From: Apostichopus japonicus
Lineage: Eukaryota > Echinodermata > Holothuroidea > Aspidochirotida > Stichopodidae
Length of the DNA stretch: 64,000 nucleotides
Reading direction: 5' to 3'
Assembly: GCF_037975245.1 (NCBI RefSeq)
Contig: NC_092583.1
Coordinates: forward strand, 601,764 to 665,763
The notes below the pieces were generated by a model. It ran no database searches, was not told where the DNA came from, and worked only from the letters and a program-made list of their open reading frames with translations. Positions 13,606 to 24,965 of the stretch are shown here, piece after piece; position 1 is the stretch's first letter, and each line of letters starts with the position of its first letter. A program made the translations under genes and the position numbers.

Positions 13606-14574
13606 TAAACAGATTCAAAGCTATAAAGTTAACTCAACGGTGTCTGCAATACCGTTAACAGATGCATATATACTAAGAACCAATCGATGTACTAAATGGC
13701 AGTAACGTATCTCTCTGGAGAGCTGACCTAGGCCATTCACTAATGTTCCTAATTACGGACTAACTGAAATATATAGTCACAGCAGAATAATAATCTCTAC
13801 TAAAGGGCACATTGCACGCAAATCAGAGCGCTACTAAATAACGTAAAATGATAACAATCGGTCAATAACGTTACTCCTAAATAATTGGGCGTCATCTCCC
13901 TCAGTGAAATATCGCAGGTTGCTAACAATGTATACAACTCACAAATGTACTCAATATTCTGAGCGCTTACAATATCTAAGAACAGTTATACACGGTGCCG
14001 TGGTATTAGAAACCTACCAACTTGGATAATAGTAAATGATATGATAACGTACCGTACGTCGACGTCTAGCGAGATTTTGTCAAAGAGTCCCACGCTGCAC
14101 GTACCAACAGCTCCTTTTATACTAGCCTGAACAATGCTTAAGTTATACTTCAAAGAACACCGCCTCAGAGTTGCAGTCACCAGACTTCCGGAGACCGAGA
14201 TGCCAGGTGCACGATTACTTACGTCATAGTAAACAACTTAACGGGGATTTCCCGACAAAGAATTATAACATTACGTAAACAGTTAATACATTACGTAAAC
14301 AGCTTAAAGAATAGCCCTCAAAGTTTAAACACTACGCAAGTTCGGTTACAGTACATTTAGTAAACATTTCTGCAGGCCGGTTAAACAAATCCCACCATCC
14401 CACCCCCTAGCTACCCACCCCCTTTTCTCTCTCTCTGGGCAACGAACCAGTTAAATTAATGTTTATATCACTGAATTTCTTGCACATGGAGGTAAGGGTA
14501 ACATTTGGTTTGGTATACTTCCATCTATCTAATTAGTCTTTCTTTCCTTTAATGATAATCTATCCATTAATGAG
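13606..14574. other. Intergenic, nothing recognised
   Basis: Unique-looking intergenic sequence with TTACGTAAAC words repeated near 14,270-14,300. No exon-like segment is recognised on either strand. Confidence 0.45.
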
Positions 14575-15578
14575 CACTGGCGGATCCAGGGCCTTTGTTT
14601 GGGAGGGGCCAAAGTGGCATTAGAGTCATATGGGGGAGGGGTCTAAGGGGAGGGGGTGCCCCCCTTCCCTTTGGAAAATTTTCTGTTGCTGAATGCCCTC
14701 AGATGCAATTTGGTGCGACAAAAATGTACAATGGTGATGTTAATTTACTTTAAAAAAATGTTTCCTAGGTGTAATTTTCTAAAATATTGATAAAACAAAG
14801 TTGGGATCATCTTTCTCAAGAAATTTTATTTCTCATAGGTTATAAATTTCTTACAACCAGCCTGTAACTGCAAAATGGTGTTAAACTGTAAATCCTCATG
14901 CTAGATACATTTACATAGCTCCCAACTCTTGAGAAGGCGAATGCTGGTCCATGCCACGAATCGCCGTCCTGGGGGAGGGGTATAAGGGGAGGGGGTGTCC
15001 CCCTCCCCTATTGAACTTTTTTGGAATCCTGGTGATGCCTACATGTAAAATGGTGGCACTTAGAAAGGCTTTTGTCACCCAAAATTTTCTGAGAAATATG
15101 CATTTTTTTGTGTGTAACATCAATAAATTGAATAGTAGGTGATAATTCATTCTTTCCCGTGGCATGAAAATGTTCGCTGCTCGCCCCAATTCAAAGGTTC
15201 AAATGATGCTGTAAAGGAGGTTTTATACTCTATTATGCTAAATGCTAAAGAAATGATGGTTGCTAAGTCAAAATTTGATGCAATTTTTTTTATGTATACT
15301 TGACAATTACAATGCGGTTTTTTCGGACGCTTGTGCGGGTCAGCGGGTTTGGGTGTTAGACTGCGGGTCTAATTCCCGCGAATTGCGGGTCAGTTGGGAG
15401 CTCTGCATTTAATTTTAAACCAGAAAACGAAAAGGTTTAGACTAGTCTACCACTGCTATTCCTCTCTATTATTTTAATTTCCAATCATATGATTTAGCGG
15501 ATGTTCGGAAACACTTTTTGGCTCACCTTTGGGGGGGGGGGCATGGCCCCCCTTGGCCCCCCCTTGGATCCGACAGTG
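14575..15578. mobile_element. hAT-like element with CACTGGCGGATCC termini
   Basis: The left end is CACTGGCGGATCCAGGG; the inverse of the right end is CACTGTCGGATCCAAGG. The 8-bp direct repeat TTAATGAG flanks both sides (14567-14574 and 15579-15586), a clear target duplication. Inside are two diverged versions of a G-rich block (GGGGGAGGGGT...AAGGGGAGGGGGTG) about 350 bases apart. No transposase frame is visible. This is a non-autonomous element in the BBS9/NT5C3 intergenic region. Confidence 0.85.
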
Positions 15579-15802
15579 TTAATGAGCCAATAAAAGCTGG
15601 TGATTGAGAATTGCTGACCGGTTACTTTTTTTCTGTTAATGATCTGCGGTGAGCTAGAATCTAGAAAACCCTGACGATTTAATAAAACCATTGTCATTTC
15701 CTGAGGGAGCCGACGAGGGTTCAATCTGACGGGGGGAGGGGTGGGAGTGCCAGCTTCGATTTGCAGTGGGACACAGTGTGACGTCTATTTTAGGGGCACA
15801 GC

Positions 15803-15963
15803 CAGTGGCGGCGGAACCGGGGGGGGGGGCTTGGGGGGGCTCAGCCCCCCAATGAAAAAAAACAAAATTTTCTTGTACGCTCCGCGCCAACCGATGGTGG
15901 CGCTCCGCTTAGATAGTCTCCACACATTAGCCCCCCAATAATTTTTCCGTTCCGCCGCGCCTG
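15803..15963. mobile_element. 161-bp MITE with 8-bp target duplication
   Basis: The termini CAGTGGCGGCGGAAC and, inverted, CAGGCGCGGCGGAAC form near-matching inverted repeats. The 8-bp repeat GGCACAGC flanks it on both sides (15795-15802 and 15964-15971). It contains a GGGGGGCT/AGCCCCCC palindrome and has no coding capacity. The size, ends and duplication fit a hAT-derived miniature inverted-repeat element. Confidence 0.85.
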
Positions 15964-15971
15964 GGCACAGC

Positions 15972-17605
15972 ATGATTAAGTAACAGGTTTCAGTAAGAGC
16001 GCGGGGGGGGGGGGGGCGGGGGTGCCGTTTGATCTTCAATAATCACTTCATTGTTTACCTTGTGTAAAAGATGAAAACTTATATAATTAAATAAGGATCC
16101 CTGCTGGGTTTTCCACCAAAACGGATAAGAAAAATAGACGTGAAATTGTTCACTGTGCGACATGTTTAATCCTATGGTATAAATTAGCTGGTCTGTAACT
16201 TGGCCTTCAAGCAGCTGGTTGCAAAAAGGGAGCGAAAAAATAAATACAAATGACGCACCAGGGAATCGGCTTCATGCTCAGTAGCCTTACATTCGACGGT
16301 TTTGATTGACAGGGTGGTTACCACAAATGCTGGTTGGCTCATGTGAACGCACTAAATTTGGCAGTTAAAATGCCTGGTATCTGGCCAGCTGCATATCCTC
16401 GAACAGTTGCCCTGCTGTGAAGTGTCTCGTCTCCTAATCCTTACCTGGGCTCCGAAGTGCGGTTTAGTAGCTCCCTTATGTAATTTCCTTTTAAGAATTA
16501 TGATGAATGAATGAGATTTGACTAATGAACTAGTAAATAAAATTATAAACACTTAATGATATATTATGTGGTACGGTCGTCACCCAGCTAGCCTATTTCA
16601 TCAACAATTAGGCAATCAGCTGTGTGTACGTTATGTATACGTAGCAAACAACCTAGCCTACGTAGCAAAAACCATTACACATCTATGTACATATATGCGT
16701 ACTGCCAGGAACGATAGGCTACAACTAGCTTCTTATGGCCTAGGCTATAAGTGTACGTATATCTGTTAACATACACGTAGGCTATGACTAAGTCAATGTT
16801 AGGGTACTGATATTTAGCTCAAATTTAGTTGTCATATACAATTCATACAAAACTTCGTAATACATTATAGCCTACCTACAAAGCACTAGTAATTGTATCA
16901 GAATGCCAGTCAATTCCTTAGGTCATTCATGGGCTATTCAAGTAATTATACAGCAGCTAGGTCTGGGCGTAGCCCCCTAAATGCTAAAGACTAGTTACAT
17001 AACATGTTTGTTGTTATTGTTAGATGATAGCTTTGCAGTGTTCAAAAATATATGATGATGGGAATTTTATAGCCCCAATACAGAATATGAGAAATGGTTT
17101 CAAGTTTTCATTTGAATATGTGGAGAGAGGAGGGATAACATCATATGGTAGCTTACGCAGTAATTTCACATGTTATGTAACTAAGTGTTTCAATATAGGC
17201 CTAGGATAATACATTTGCAGCTGCCAACATTGACACCATAGTTGCCTTATATTTTACTTTTTGGAATGCAATTGTTATTCTATGCCGCCTTCAACAAAAC
17301 AGATAAAACTGACACAATCCAAAGAGGAAACATCGAGTTTAATTGTGTTGCACTTTCATGTTATGTTACTCATTAACCAGAATCACACAGCAAACTTGAA
17401 CACAAATTTAAGGTAATTTTGGTGTCAAGGGCCACATCCCTCTGACCCTCAGTTTCAATAACACAATTGGTGGTATTACAGTACATTATCCGACTGACTC
17501 TTACCTTTGAACTTTGCTCCCATTTCTTCCTTTTTTGCCTGCCTGCATCTAGTTTTGTTACATCCGATGAGTTGGAACTTACAAAGACATTAAGCAACAG
17601 CCTCA
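15972..17605. other. Upstream region of NT5C3
   Basis: Non-coding sequence ahead of the NT5C3 start codon, expected to hold its promoter and 5' UTR. Between 16,580 and 16,990 there are many TAGCCTA/TAGGCTA/CCTAGGC words and ACGTA steps. A run of about 12 G lies near 16,004. No TATA box or other promoter element can be assigned with confidence. Confidence 0.45.
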
Positions 17606-20600
17606 ATGTTTGAGTCTTCATCTGGCAAGAAACTATTGATAGGGGCTGGTCTTGCAGCTGTCAGTGCTGTTGCATTCTACACTTTGTCCTCCAGAATGAC
17701 AGCTAATCATTCAACTAAACACCTGGACATGGTAAATAATATGCATGTAATTCCAATGTTATTGCATCTTAATTAATGTTGAGAAGTTTGCTCCATATTC
17801 AACTGTCTGATCTGAAACATAGCACATGTTACTAAATCTGTTGGGTACCAGAATATCATTTATGTTATTTTGTGATGGCTTGCAACAAACAGGCTAATAT
17901 CCTTGTACAGAAATTGCTGTGACTTCGTCCAAAGCAGTTTGTGACAGGTTTTGTCTCTCCAACTTATTCCACGAGACACCCCATAAGACTCCATTAAAAT
18001 ATATCTGTGCTTGTAGTTAAGTTAATTTTGGCATATATATATCACCAAAGTGCTAAATTGGACTATTTTTTAGCTCAAGCTCCTTTATGAGTAACACTGA
18101 ACATGAATGAACTTCATCCATATGTTATATCATGAAAGAGTTACTTTTATCAGTTTGTGAATTCTTGGTTAGCGCCACTACACAGTAAAGGCCTGAGAGT
18201 GGACAAGCCCTTAAAGGATTTAGGACTGTTAATATACATGTCTGAGTTGATAGAATGATTTCTGCTGGTAGGGATGGCCACACCACAATACCAGTTGTAT
18301 AGAGTCTTAACTAGTATTAATGGGCTCATGGTCACACCATAACAAGACCAGTTTGTATAGTGTCTTAGTATTAATGAGCATGGTCTTGTAGTTGAAAGGA
18401 ATAACTACTATCGGCCTGAAATAATATAATTATTATTATAATATCATTTTACACTCACCTCGGAGCTTTCCTTGTTTTATTTTGTGACAATTTCTAAAGG
18501 TAAATATACTGATGAAATAGTCATACACTCTTTTGGGTTAGAATGTTGTTAGTAAAAAACATTTAAGGTCTAACTGTAGCTTAGTAAAAATATTTTTAAA
18601 TTATGTCCATGTTGAAAATTAAAAGAAACTATAGTATATAAGTAAACAATTAACTGGCTATCTTCTCGCATCAGGAAGGCATTGAATTGACAACATTTTT
18701 CTTGATAAAATAATATATTTAGGTCTCGTAGAAATAAATGTATGACAATTTCTAGGGTATGATAGATTGATAGAATTACAAATCTGAAAGGTTTCCATGA
18801 TTACGGGGACATCTGTCACCTGCGCACAAATTGATTAATTATACAGAAGTGCTTGCTACAGTACTGTATGGTGATTACCAGTAGTGATTTACACTTTATG
18901 TTTCATTAAAGATGGAAGAACTGAAGAATGGCAAAGTACATATGAAACACCCTGAACAGGTAGAAGAGAAGATTTCAAAACTGATAAGTGGAGGAAAAGA
19001 TAAACTGCAGGTAAAGAATGGTATTTATTAAACCAAGACCGGTTATTTTAGCAGAACAGGTAGTATTTCTGTTTATCATATCGAATGCCCTTATTGAGTA
19101 TACATAGAGTCTGTAGGTACCAAGAAATACTTCTAATGCTCTTTGTAATATTAAAGATATTTATATCTTCTAAGACATTCATTATTTCAAAGTAATATAT
19201 ACTTTAATATATAGTCCGATGCATATGTTATTCATGCTACATTCTTCATCGTGGAGGTTTAGGTAAGGTTAGAGGAGAGAGCTGTCCTTTTTACAGTGTT
19301 TATCATGATATTACAGTGGCACAGATTTCAGAGAAAGGGAGGGGTGGTGGTTGGGACTAATATCCAATGGTGTGGAACACACCACCTCTGATAGCACCAC
19401 AGCTTTTTTGCGATAGAGGGTCCAGAAAGGTCCCTGATAGGTCCAGAGGTGAGGCCCCAGTAAAGGAACCCATGGGACCAATTCTGCTGAATCTTCTCAA
19501 ACTAAGGACTACTGTTAAGCATATTCTGGTCTTCTCAGAAGACAGATAGCAAAATAGTTTAGGTCTCATGCCATTAATTTTTTAAACCTTTTCTCAAAAA
19601 CATATCTGAAATTATTGGAGGGAAGGATACACCCCCCCACAATCACCCCAGTGGTGGGGACCATGGACTCTAATCACCTCAAAGCAGTTGTCATGGAATA
19701 GAAGTTATTAAACTCATTTCTAAATTATGCTTTGGTATCCTTGATATTTGTTAACATATGGTTCTTTGTGTCAGTTTCTTATAATTTTTGGAATAGTTTA
19801 CACCTCTTTGTCCGATCTCTCCCCAGGTTGTTTCCGATTTTGACAAGACTATGTCAAGACACAGATACAATGGCAATAGAGTTCCTTCATGCCATGGTAA
19901 GATCAGTATTTTGCTTTAAAATAACATTTTATAAGATTAATAGTGTTGACTGCAATAACGTTGCACATAATCAGCATCACTTTTGGCCCTCCCCACCTCT
20001 GTCCCCCTCTCCCTCCTCATCCCCTGCCATGTTAACATGAGCAAATTTCCTTCAAATTATACTTTTTGTTGGTTTTCATCATTTTTCATTGGTTACATTT
20101 TGTTACATTTGATCCTAGCAGGATTTATTCAGAGGCTGCAAAATAACAGATTAACAACTCATTTAAACTAGACCGATAGACAAACAAACTAAGCTGGACC
20201 ATAGACAAAGAACTGAGTAAAACATAGGACAAAAGTTCAGTGAGATATGTGAAAAGTTGTGCAACCGTGTTGGGGCGGAATATGGATCCCTTGCCAATGA
20301 AGATCAGTTATTAACACCAGATATGCAGTGTGAATTTGGGTCCCTAGTCAGTGAAGATCAGTAAACACCAGATATGCAGTTTGCCAATCACTAGCATTTA
20401 CAACCATTCCAAACAGTCATCGAAAATCAAATATTAAACAAAAATACAGAGAGAAAGGAGTAGTTAAATACACAAATATAGCATATTACACAACCACTTG
20501 TTATGAGTTCTCTCTTAACCCCTAAAGGAACATAATTAGCACCAAACAAAAGCTAAGTTTTTCTTCAACCTGTCCAAGGTTGAATACTGTTCCACATAGA

Positions 20601-22787
20601 GGCAAACTTCCACATTCTGATCAAAGGGTTTAGGAGAAGATCTTCAGCCCTTGCATGTTACCCTTTGTATATACCTCTACTTGTATGAGAAGACACAGAT
20701 AGGATCGTGGGGCATCATGGCTGACAAAGACTTACACTTCATTGATTAAAACAAGGTTTCATATATTTTTAAATTTGAACAGGGGTCCTAGATACCAGCG
20801 AATTTCTACCCGAGTCCTACCGTGCGGAAGCAACAAAGTTACGAGATAAGTACTATCCGATCGAAATGTCTACCAAGGTAGGAATTGCAGAAAAGACAGA
20901 AGCCATGATAAAGTGGTAAGAAAACTTAATCCTACACCTAAGATAGTTTACAGGGAGACATTGCGGGCTTTGTAGAGTGGGTTATTGTTCTACTTACTAT
21001 CTGTACCTCATCTCTTTAAATACAGTTGCTAAATTTCAGCTAATGTATTCAATCCTCACATTTATTATGATTATTGTTATGATTATGATTATTGTTATGA
21101 TTGTTATTATTTGTTCTGTAGGTGGACTACTGCTCATGGTCTCCTGGTAAACTGTGACCTTACCAAAGACAAAGTCTCTAAGATCGTCGAAAACAGCATG
21201 ATTCGTCTCAGGTAAGCAAAAATTTGCGGTATAATTGGTCAAGTTGATTAAAGGCATCCTCTTACACTTTGCTATCACAGGAATTACCACAAGGGACTAA
21301 TGGATGATTGCATATGATTGCAAAGAATCATAATATTAGAATTTATCACATACAAACAGCTTTTCAGTATATATTTTTCTTTTAATCTCTCCTTTATTAT
21401 ATAACAAGACATGCCTAGAAAAGCTATGAAATCCAGTTTGGTAGTATTTTTGTCTTGAATAAAATGAAAATGTTAACAAAATCTTTGACAAAAAGTTGCA
21501 CTTAAGGGCTGACGTTATGATATCATCTTAATAAGTCAATCCTACTGTATTATTTTTATCCTCCTCTCATTTCTCAGGGATCACGTCAACGAGACGTTAG
21601 AGATGCTAAAGGAGAAAGAAGTGCCGTTGTTAATATTCTCAGCTGGTGTGGGAGACATTCTGAAAGAAGCTATTAAACAAAGAGCCCACCTCCACAACAA
21701 CATTCATGTCATCTCAAACTTCATGGACTTTGATGAGGAGGTAAAATAAAAACCACTTTCTCCTTTTTGCTGCAACTATTTGAATCTTCTAGGACAGATG
21801 TTGATGTAAAATTACTAAATTGGAAATAGTATTGACTGCAATTATCATTGGTGTTTGTGATGTTAATACATATAATAAAATATCCCTAACAGTAGTTTAG
21901 ACAATAGTTGCATTTCAGCTTCTTTTAATAACTACTTTGTCCTGGCTTTGGTAGGTCACATCAGGATTTTGTCTTTCTCTCATATACACAAGACTGCAGA
22001 TTTGAACAAACCTATATGATATTCCATTTTTCTAGAATGTTTTAAATTTTGTTCTGTTTTCTTTTCCTATGTGAAGGGTAAACTGATTGGTTTTAAAGGT
22101 GAACTCATTCACACTTTTAATAAACACGAAGTAGCCGTCCACCATCCGGAAATATTTGAGAAGAACAAACTACGCAGCAACATTGTCCTTCTTGGGGATA
22201 CCCTCGGAGATTTAACGATGGCTGATGGAATGCCATACAAACAAACTCTCCTAACCATAGGTTTTTTAAATGACCATGTGAGTATCGAGAGATGATTTTA
22301 TTCTGTTTGATTACCACGTTGCATTTAGTTATTATTTACTCGAGAAAGTTCACACAGGATAGGGAATCGTTAGACAAGTATTAGAAATGTTTTTGTTAAA
22401 TTTTTCTATTCATACCCCCCCCCCCCCCCCTTGTCTAGAGGTTTACAAAAATGAAGATTGTTATTTCCTTTTAATTTAATATTTTATTTAAAGCCTTCTT
22501 TTTCTTCTCCATATATATATATATATATATATATATAATTGAAACTGTAGTGAGTTGGAAAATATATATATATGTATGTGTGTATATATAATTCTGAGAA
22601 TATAGAGTTTTATAAGACTAAAGATTTCAATTTACTTGATATTTATTCATTTTATTCTAATTCTTCTTTCTTCACCCTCTCTTAGATATCTGAGAATCTA
22701 GAGGTTTACAAGACCAAATACGACATTGTTCTAGAGGATGACGAGAGTTTTGATGTTTTTTACGCTATTCTCAAGAAGATTTTGTAA
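17606..22787 (+). CDS. NT5C3: Cytosolic 5'-nucleotidase III (NT5C3-type), complete, 8 coding exons
   Basis: Exons 17606-17731, 18912-19010, 19827-19896, 20783-20915, 21122-21211, 21578-21740, 22077-22277 and 22686-22787 join in phase to 327 residues; human NT5C3A is of similar length. The family dephosphorylates pyrimidine nucleoside monophosphates and is a HAD-superfamily hydrolase. Motif I is DFDKTMS at residues 79-85 (nucleophile Asp79, acid/base Asp81), motif II is FSAGVGD at 193-199, and the metal-binding motif is LLGDTLGDLTMADG at 265-278. GFKGELIHTFNKH and VISNFMDFDE are also typical. Exon 1 encodes a hydrophobic stretch (LLIGAGLAAVSAVAFYTL), a likely N-terminal membrane anchor, with an upstream in-frame TAA at 17,591. 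Exon 2 itself begins with ATG (18,912), so a soluble 285-residue form is possible if an alternative first exon is used. All catalytic residues are intact. It is divergent from BBS9, as in vertebrates. Confidence 0.95.
17732..20782. other. NT5C3 introns 1-3, nothing further recognised
   Basis: Apart from the two small exons inside this span, the DNA is ordinary AT-rich intron. Near 20,110 there is a partial GATCCTAGCAGGAT palindromic word that recurs at 40,505. At 20,270-20,390 two similar phrases (GAAGATCAGT...CACCAGATATGCAGT) indicate a local duplication. Confidence 0.45.
22278..22685. repeat. NT5C3 intron 7 with poly-C and TA microsatellites
   Basis: A run of about 14 C near 22,417-22,430 and (TA)n tracts at about 22,512-22,537 and 22,561-22,590 are simple repeats within the last NT5C3 intron. 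Confidence 0.8.
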
Positions 22788-23766
22788 GCAGCTGTTAACA
22801 TTTTAAGGACAAATTTTGTACTAAAAACAACTTAAAACACAAAACTGATTGTCACAACACGGAAAGTCCCACCTTAAGAAGAAAAAAATCGATTGACTTT
22901 TCTGGGGAAAGATACAAGTTTCCCTTTTCCTTTGTTAGAGCCCATAAACTTCTCTCAATTTGTTTGTTCGTCAGAGCCAATTAAGTTTATAGGTCGGTGT
23001 GTTTTCAGGAATTTTGTATTAACTGACTACTGACTATAAGCAACGTTGTATTCCCATGAAAATGTACGAGTATTAAGCATAGAGCATTGAATTGCATTTA
23101 GTCAACACTTTAGTATGTAGAGAAAGTACAAACCTTATCGCACTTCCCCCTCCCCGAAAGAAAAGAGTGAGTGAGCGTCTATCCCACCTCCCACCATGTA
23201 CATCGTTATATATGCACTTTAAAGCAATTCAACTGATACTGTGTTTCTCTCTGTGCGTTTGTTTTCAAATGTTTGTTGTTACTACTCATGTCAGGTGACC
23301 ATTGTTCTGTTCAGTTATTTATTCAGTAGTTACGTCAAGTTATTTCCATTTTCTTCCATTTGATTTTTCTTTCCTTGTCTTCTGTTCTTAATTTAATCAT
23401 CGTTACCTCCATATTTTGCCAGTAATTCAAATTCAGTAAACTACCTACCGGACAAATGTTTGTAGTTTTTTGTTCTTTGAGACAATTAATTTAATCATCT
23501 ATTTGATAAACCTTTAATATCAGAGTGAGTGTGCAGTGAAAATTCAGATAGCTTGCAGCAATATTTCTGTTGGACACTTTAAGCAATTTCAACGTGCTTA
23601 AATTGTGGGTTAATGCTGGTAATCTCAAGTGTTTTTTTGATGCTGGGAGGTGATGAACAAAGAAACGCTTCAAATACACATATAACGATAGGTAAAAAAA
23701 CAAACTTGTGTGTTTTTAAAAATGTTCTTGGGTTTTTGAAAGGTGAAGTAATTTTAATTCCATGAC

Positions 23767-23772
23767 AATAAA
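23767..23772 (+). terminator. Candidate polyadenylation signal of NT5C3
   Basis: AATAAA about 980 bases after the stop codon is the first canonical hexamer found downstream of NT5C3. The assignment is positional only. The DNA between 22,788 and this point would then be 3' UTR. Confidence 0.35.
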
Positions 23773-23997
23773 TCCTTATGTCTGATGGATATTGATAAAG
23801 ACTTAAGATAACAGCCAAGCAAGCTTTAAGGTGTCTTACTGAAGTTATGTTATGTATTTTATTATGATTATTTCTTTTGCAGTGATCACATCCTTCAATA
23901 TCTCTCCATCCTGATTTATACCAACTGATGATTTACACATTTCTTTATTGATTTAATTTATTTCTTTCTCTGTTGCTTTCAACTTTTTTGAACTTGT

Positions 23998-24965
23998 AAG
24001 TGGACCTGGCTTGTTTGTGGACCTTACCTTGTATGCGGACCTAGCTTGTAGGCTTGTGTATGTGTACCTAGCTTGTATGTGGACCTAGGTTCTAGTTACA
24101 CTAGTCTCTCTGTGGACCATGCATGTATGAGAACCATGCTTGTATGTGTACCTAGCTTGTATGTGGACCTAGCTTGTATTTGGACCTAGGTTCTAGTTAC
24201 TCTAGACTGTCTGTGGACCATGCTTGTATGAGGACAATGCTTGCATGTGTACCTAGCTTGTATTTGGAACTAGGTTCTAGTTACCCTAGACTGTCTGTGG
24301 ACCATGCATGTATGAGGACAATGCTTGTATGTGTACCTAGCTTGTATTTGGACCTAGGTTCTAGTTACCCTAGACTGTCTGTGGACCATGCATGTATGAG
24401 GACAATGCTTGCATGTGTACCTAGCTTGTATTTGGACCTAGATTCTAGTTACCCTAGACTGTCTGTGGACCATGCATGTATGGGGACAATGCTTGCATGT
24501 GTACCTAGCTTGTATTTGGACCTAGGTTCTAGTTACCCTAGACTGTCTGTGGACCATGCTTGTATGTGGACCATGCTTGTATGTGTACCTAGCTTGTATT
24601 TGGACCTAGGTTCTAGTTACCCTAGACTGTCTGTGGACCATGCTTGTATGTGGACCATGCTTGCATGTGTACCTAGCTTGTATTTGGACCTAGGTTCTAG
24701 TTACCCTAGACTGTCTGTGGACCATGCATGTATGGGGACAATGCTTGCATGTGTACCTAGCTTGTATTTGGACCTAGATTCTAGTTACCCTAGGCTGTCT
24801 GTGGACCATGCTTGTATGTGGACCATGCTTGTATGTGTACCAAGCTTGTATATGTACCTAGGTTCTAGTTACCCTAGACTGTCTGAGGACCATGCTTGTA
24901 TGTGTACCTAGGTTTTCTGTGGACCTAGCTTGTATGTGGACTCCTCTTGTATGTGGACCTTAGCT
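23998..24965. repeat. 84-bp tandem array with shorter internal repeats
   Basis: About ten copies of an 84-bp unit, flanked by shorter repeats of its core (about 15-17 bp, containing GTGGACCTAGCTTGTAT). Since 84 is a multiple of three, a 245-codon frame stays open (24174-24911) with a 28-residue period. There is no splice context, homology or codon signal, so I treat it as non-coding. It lies just past the NT5C3 3' end. Confidence 0.93.

Noticed and set aside
13029..13658. Open frames with LRYTLR / NAAPNAA repeats on both strands
   Set aside because: They are produced by the 12-bp repeat, whose length is a multiple of three; frames are open on both strands at once.
15300..15400. Cluster of GCGGGTC words as a structured RNA
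   Set aside because: It lies inside the hAT-like element 14575-15578 and is best explained as transposon internal repeat.
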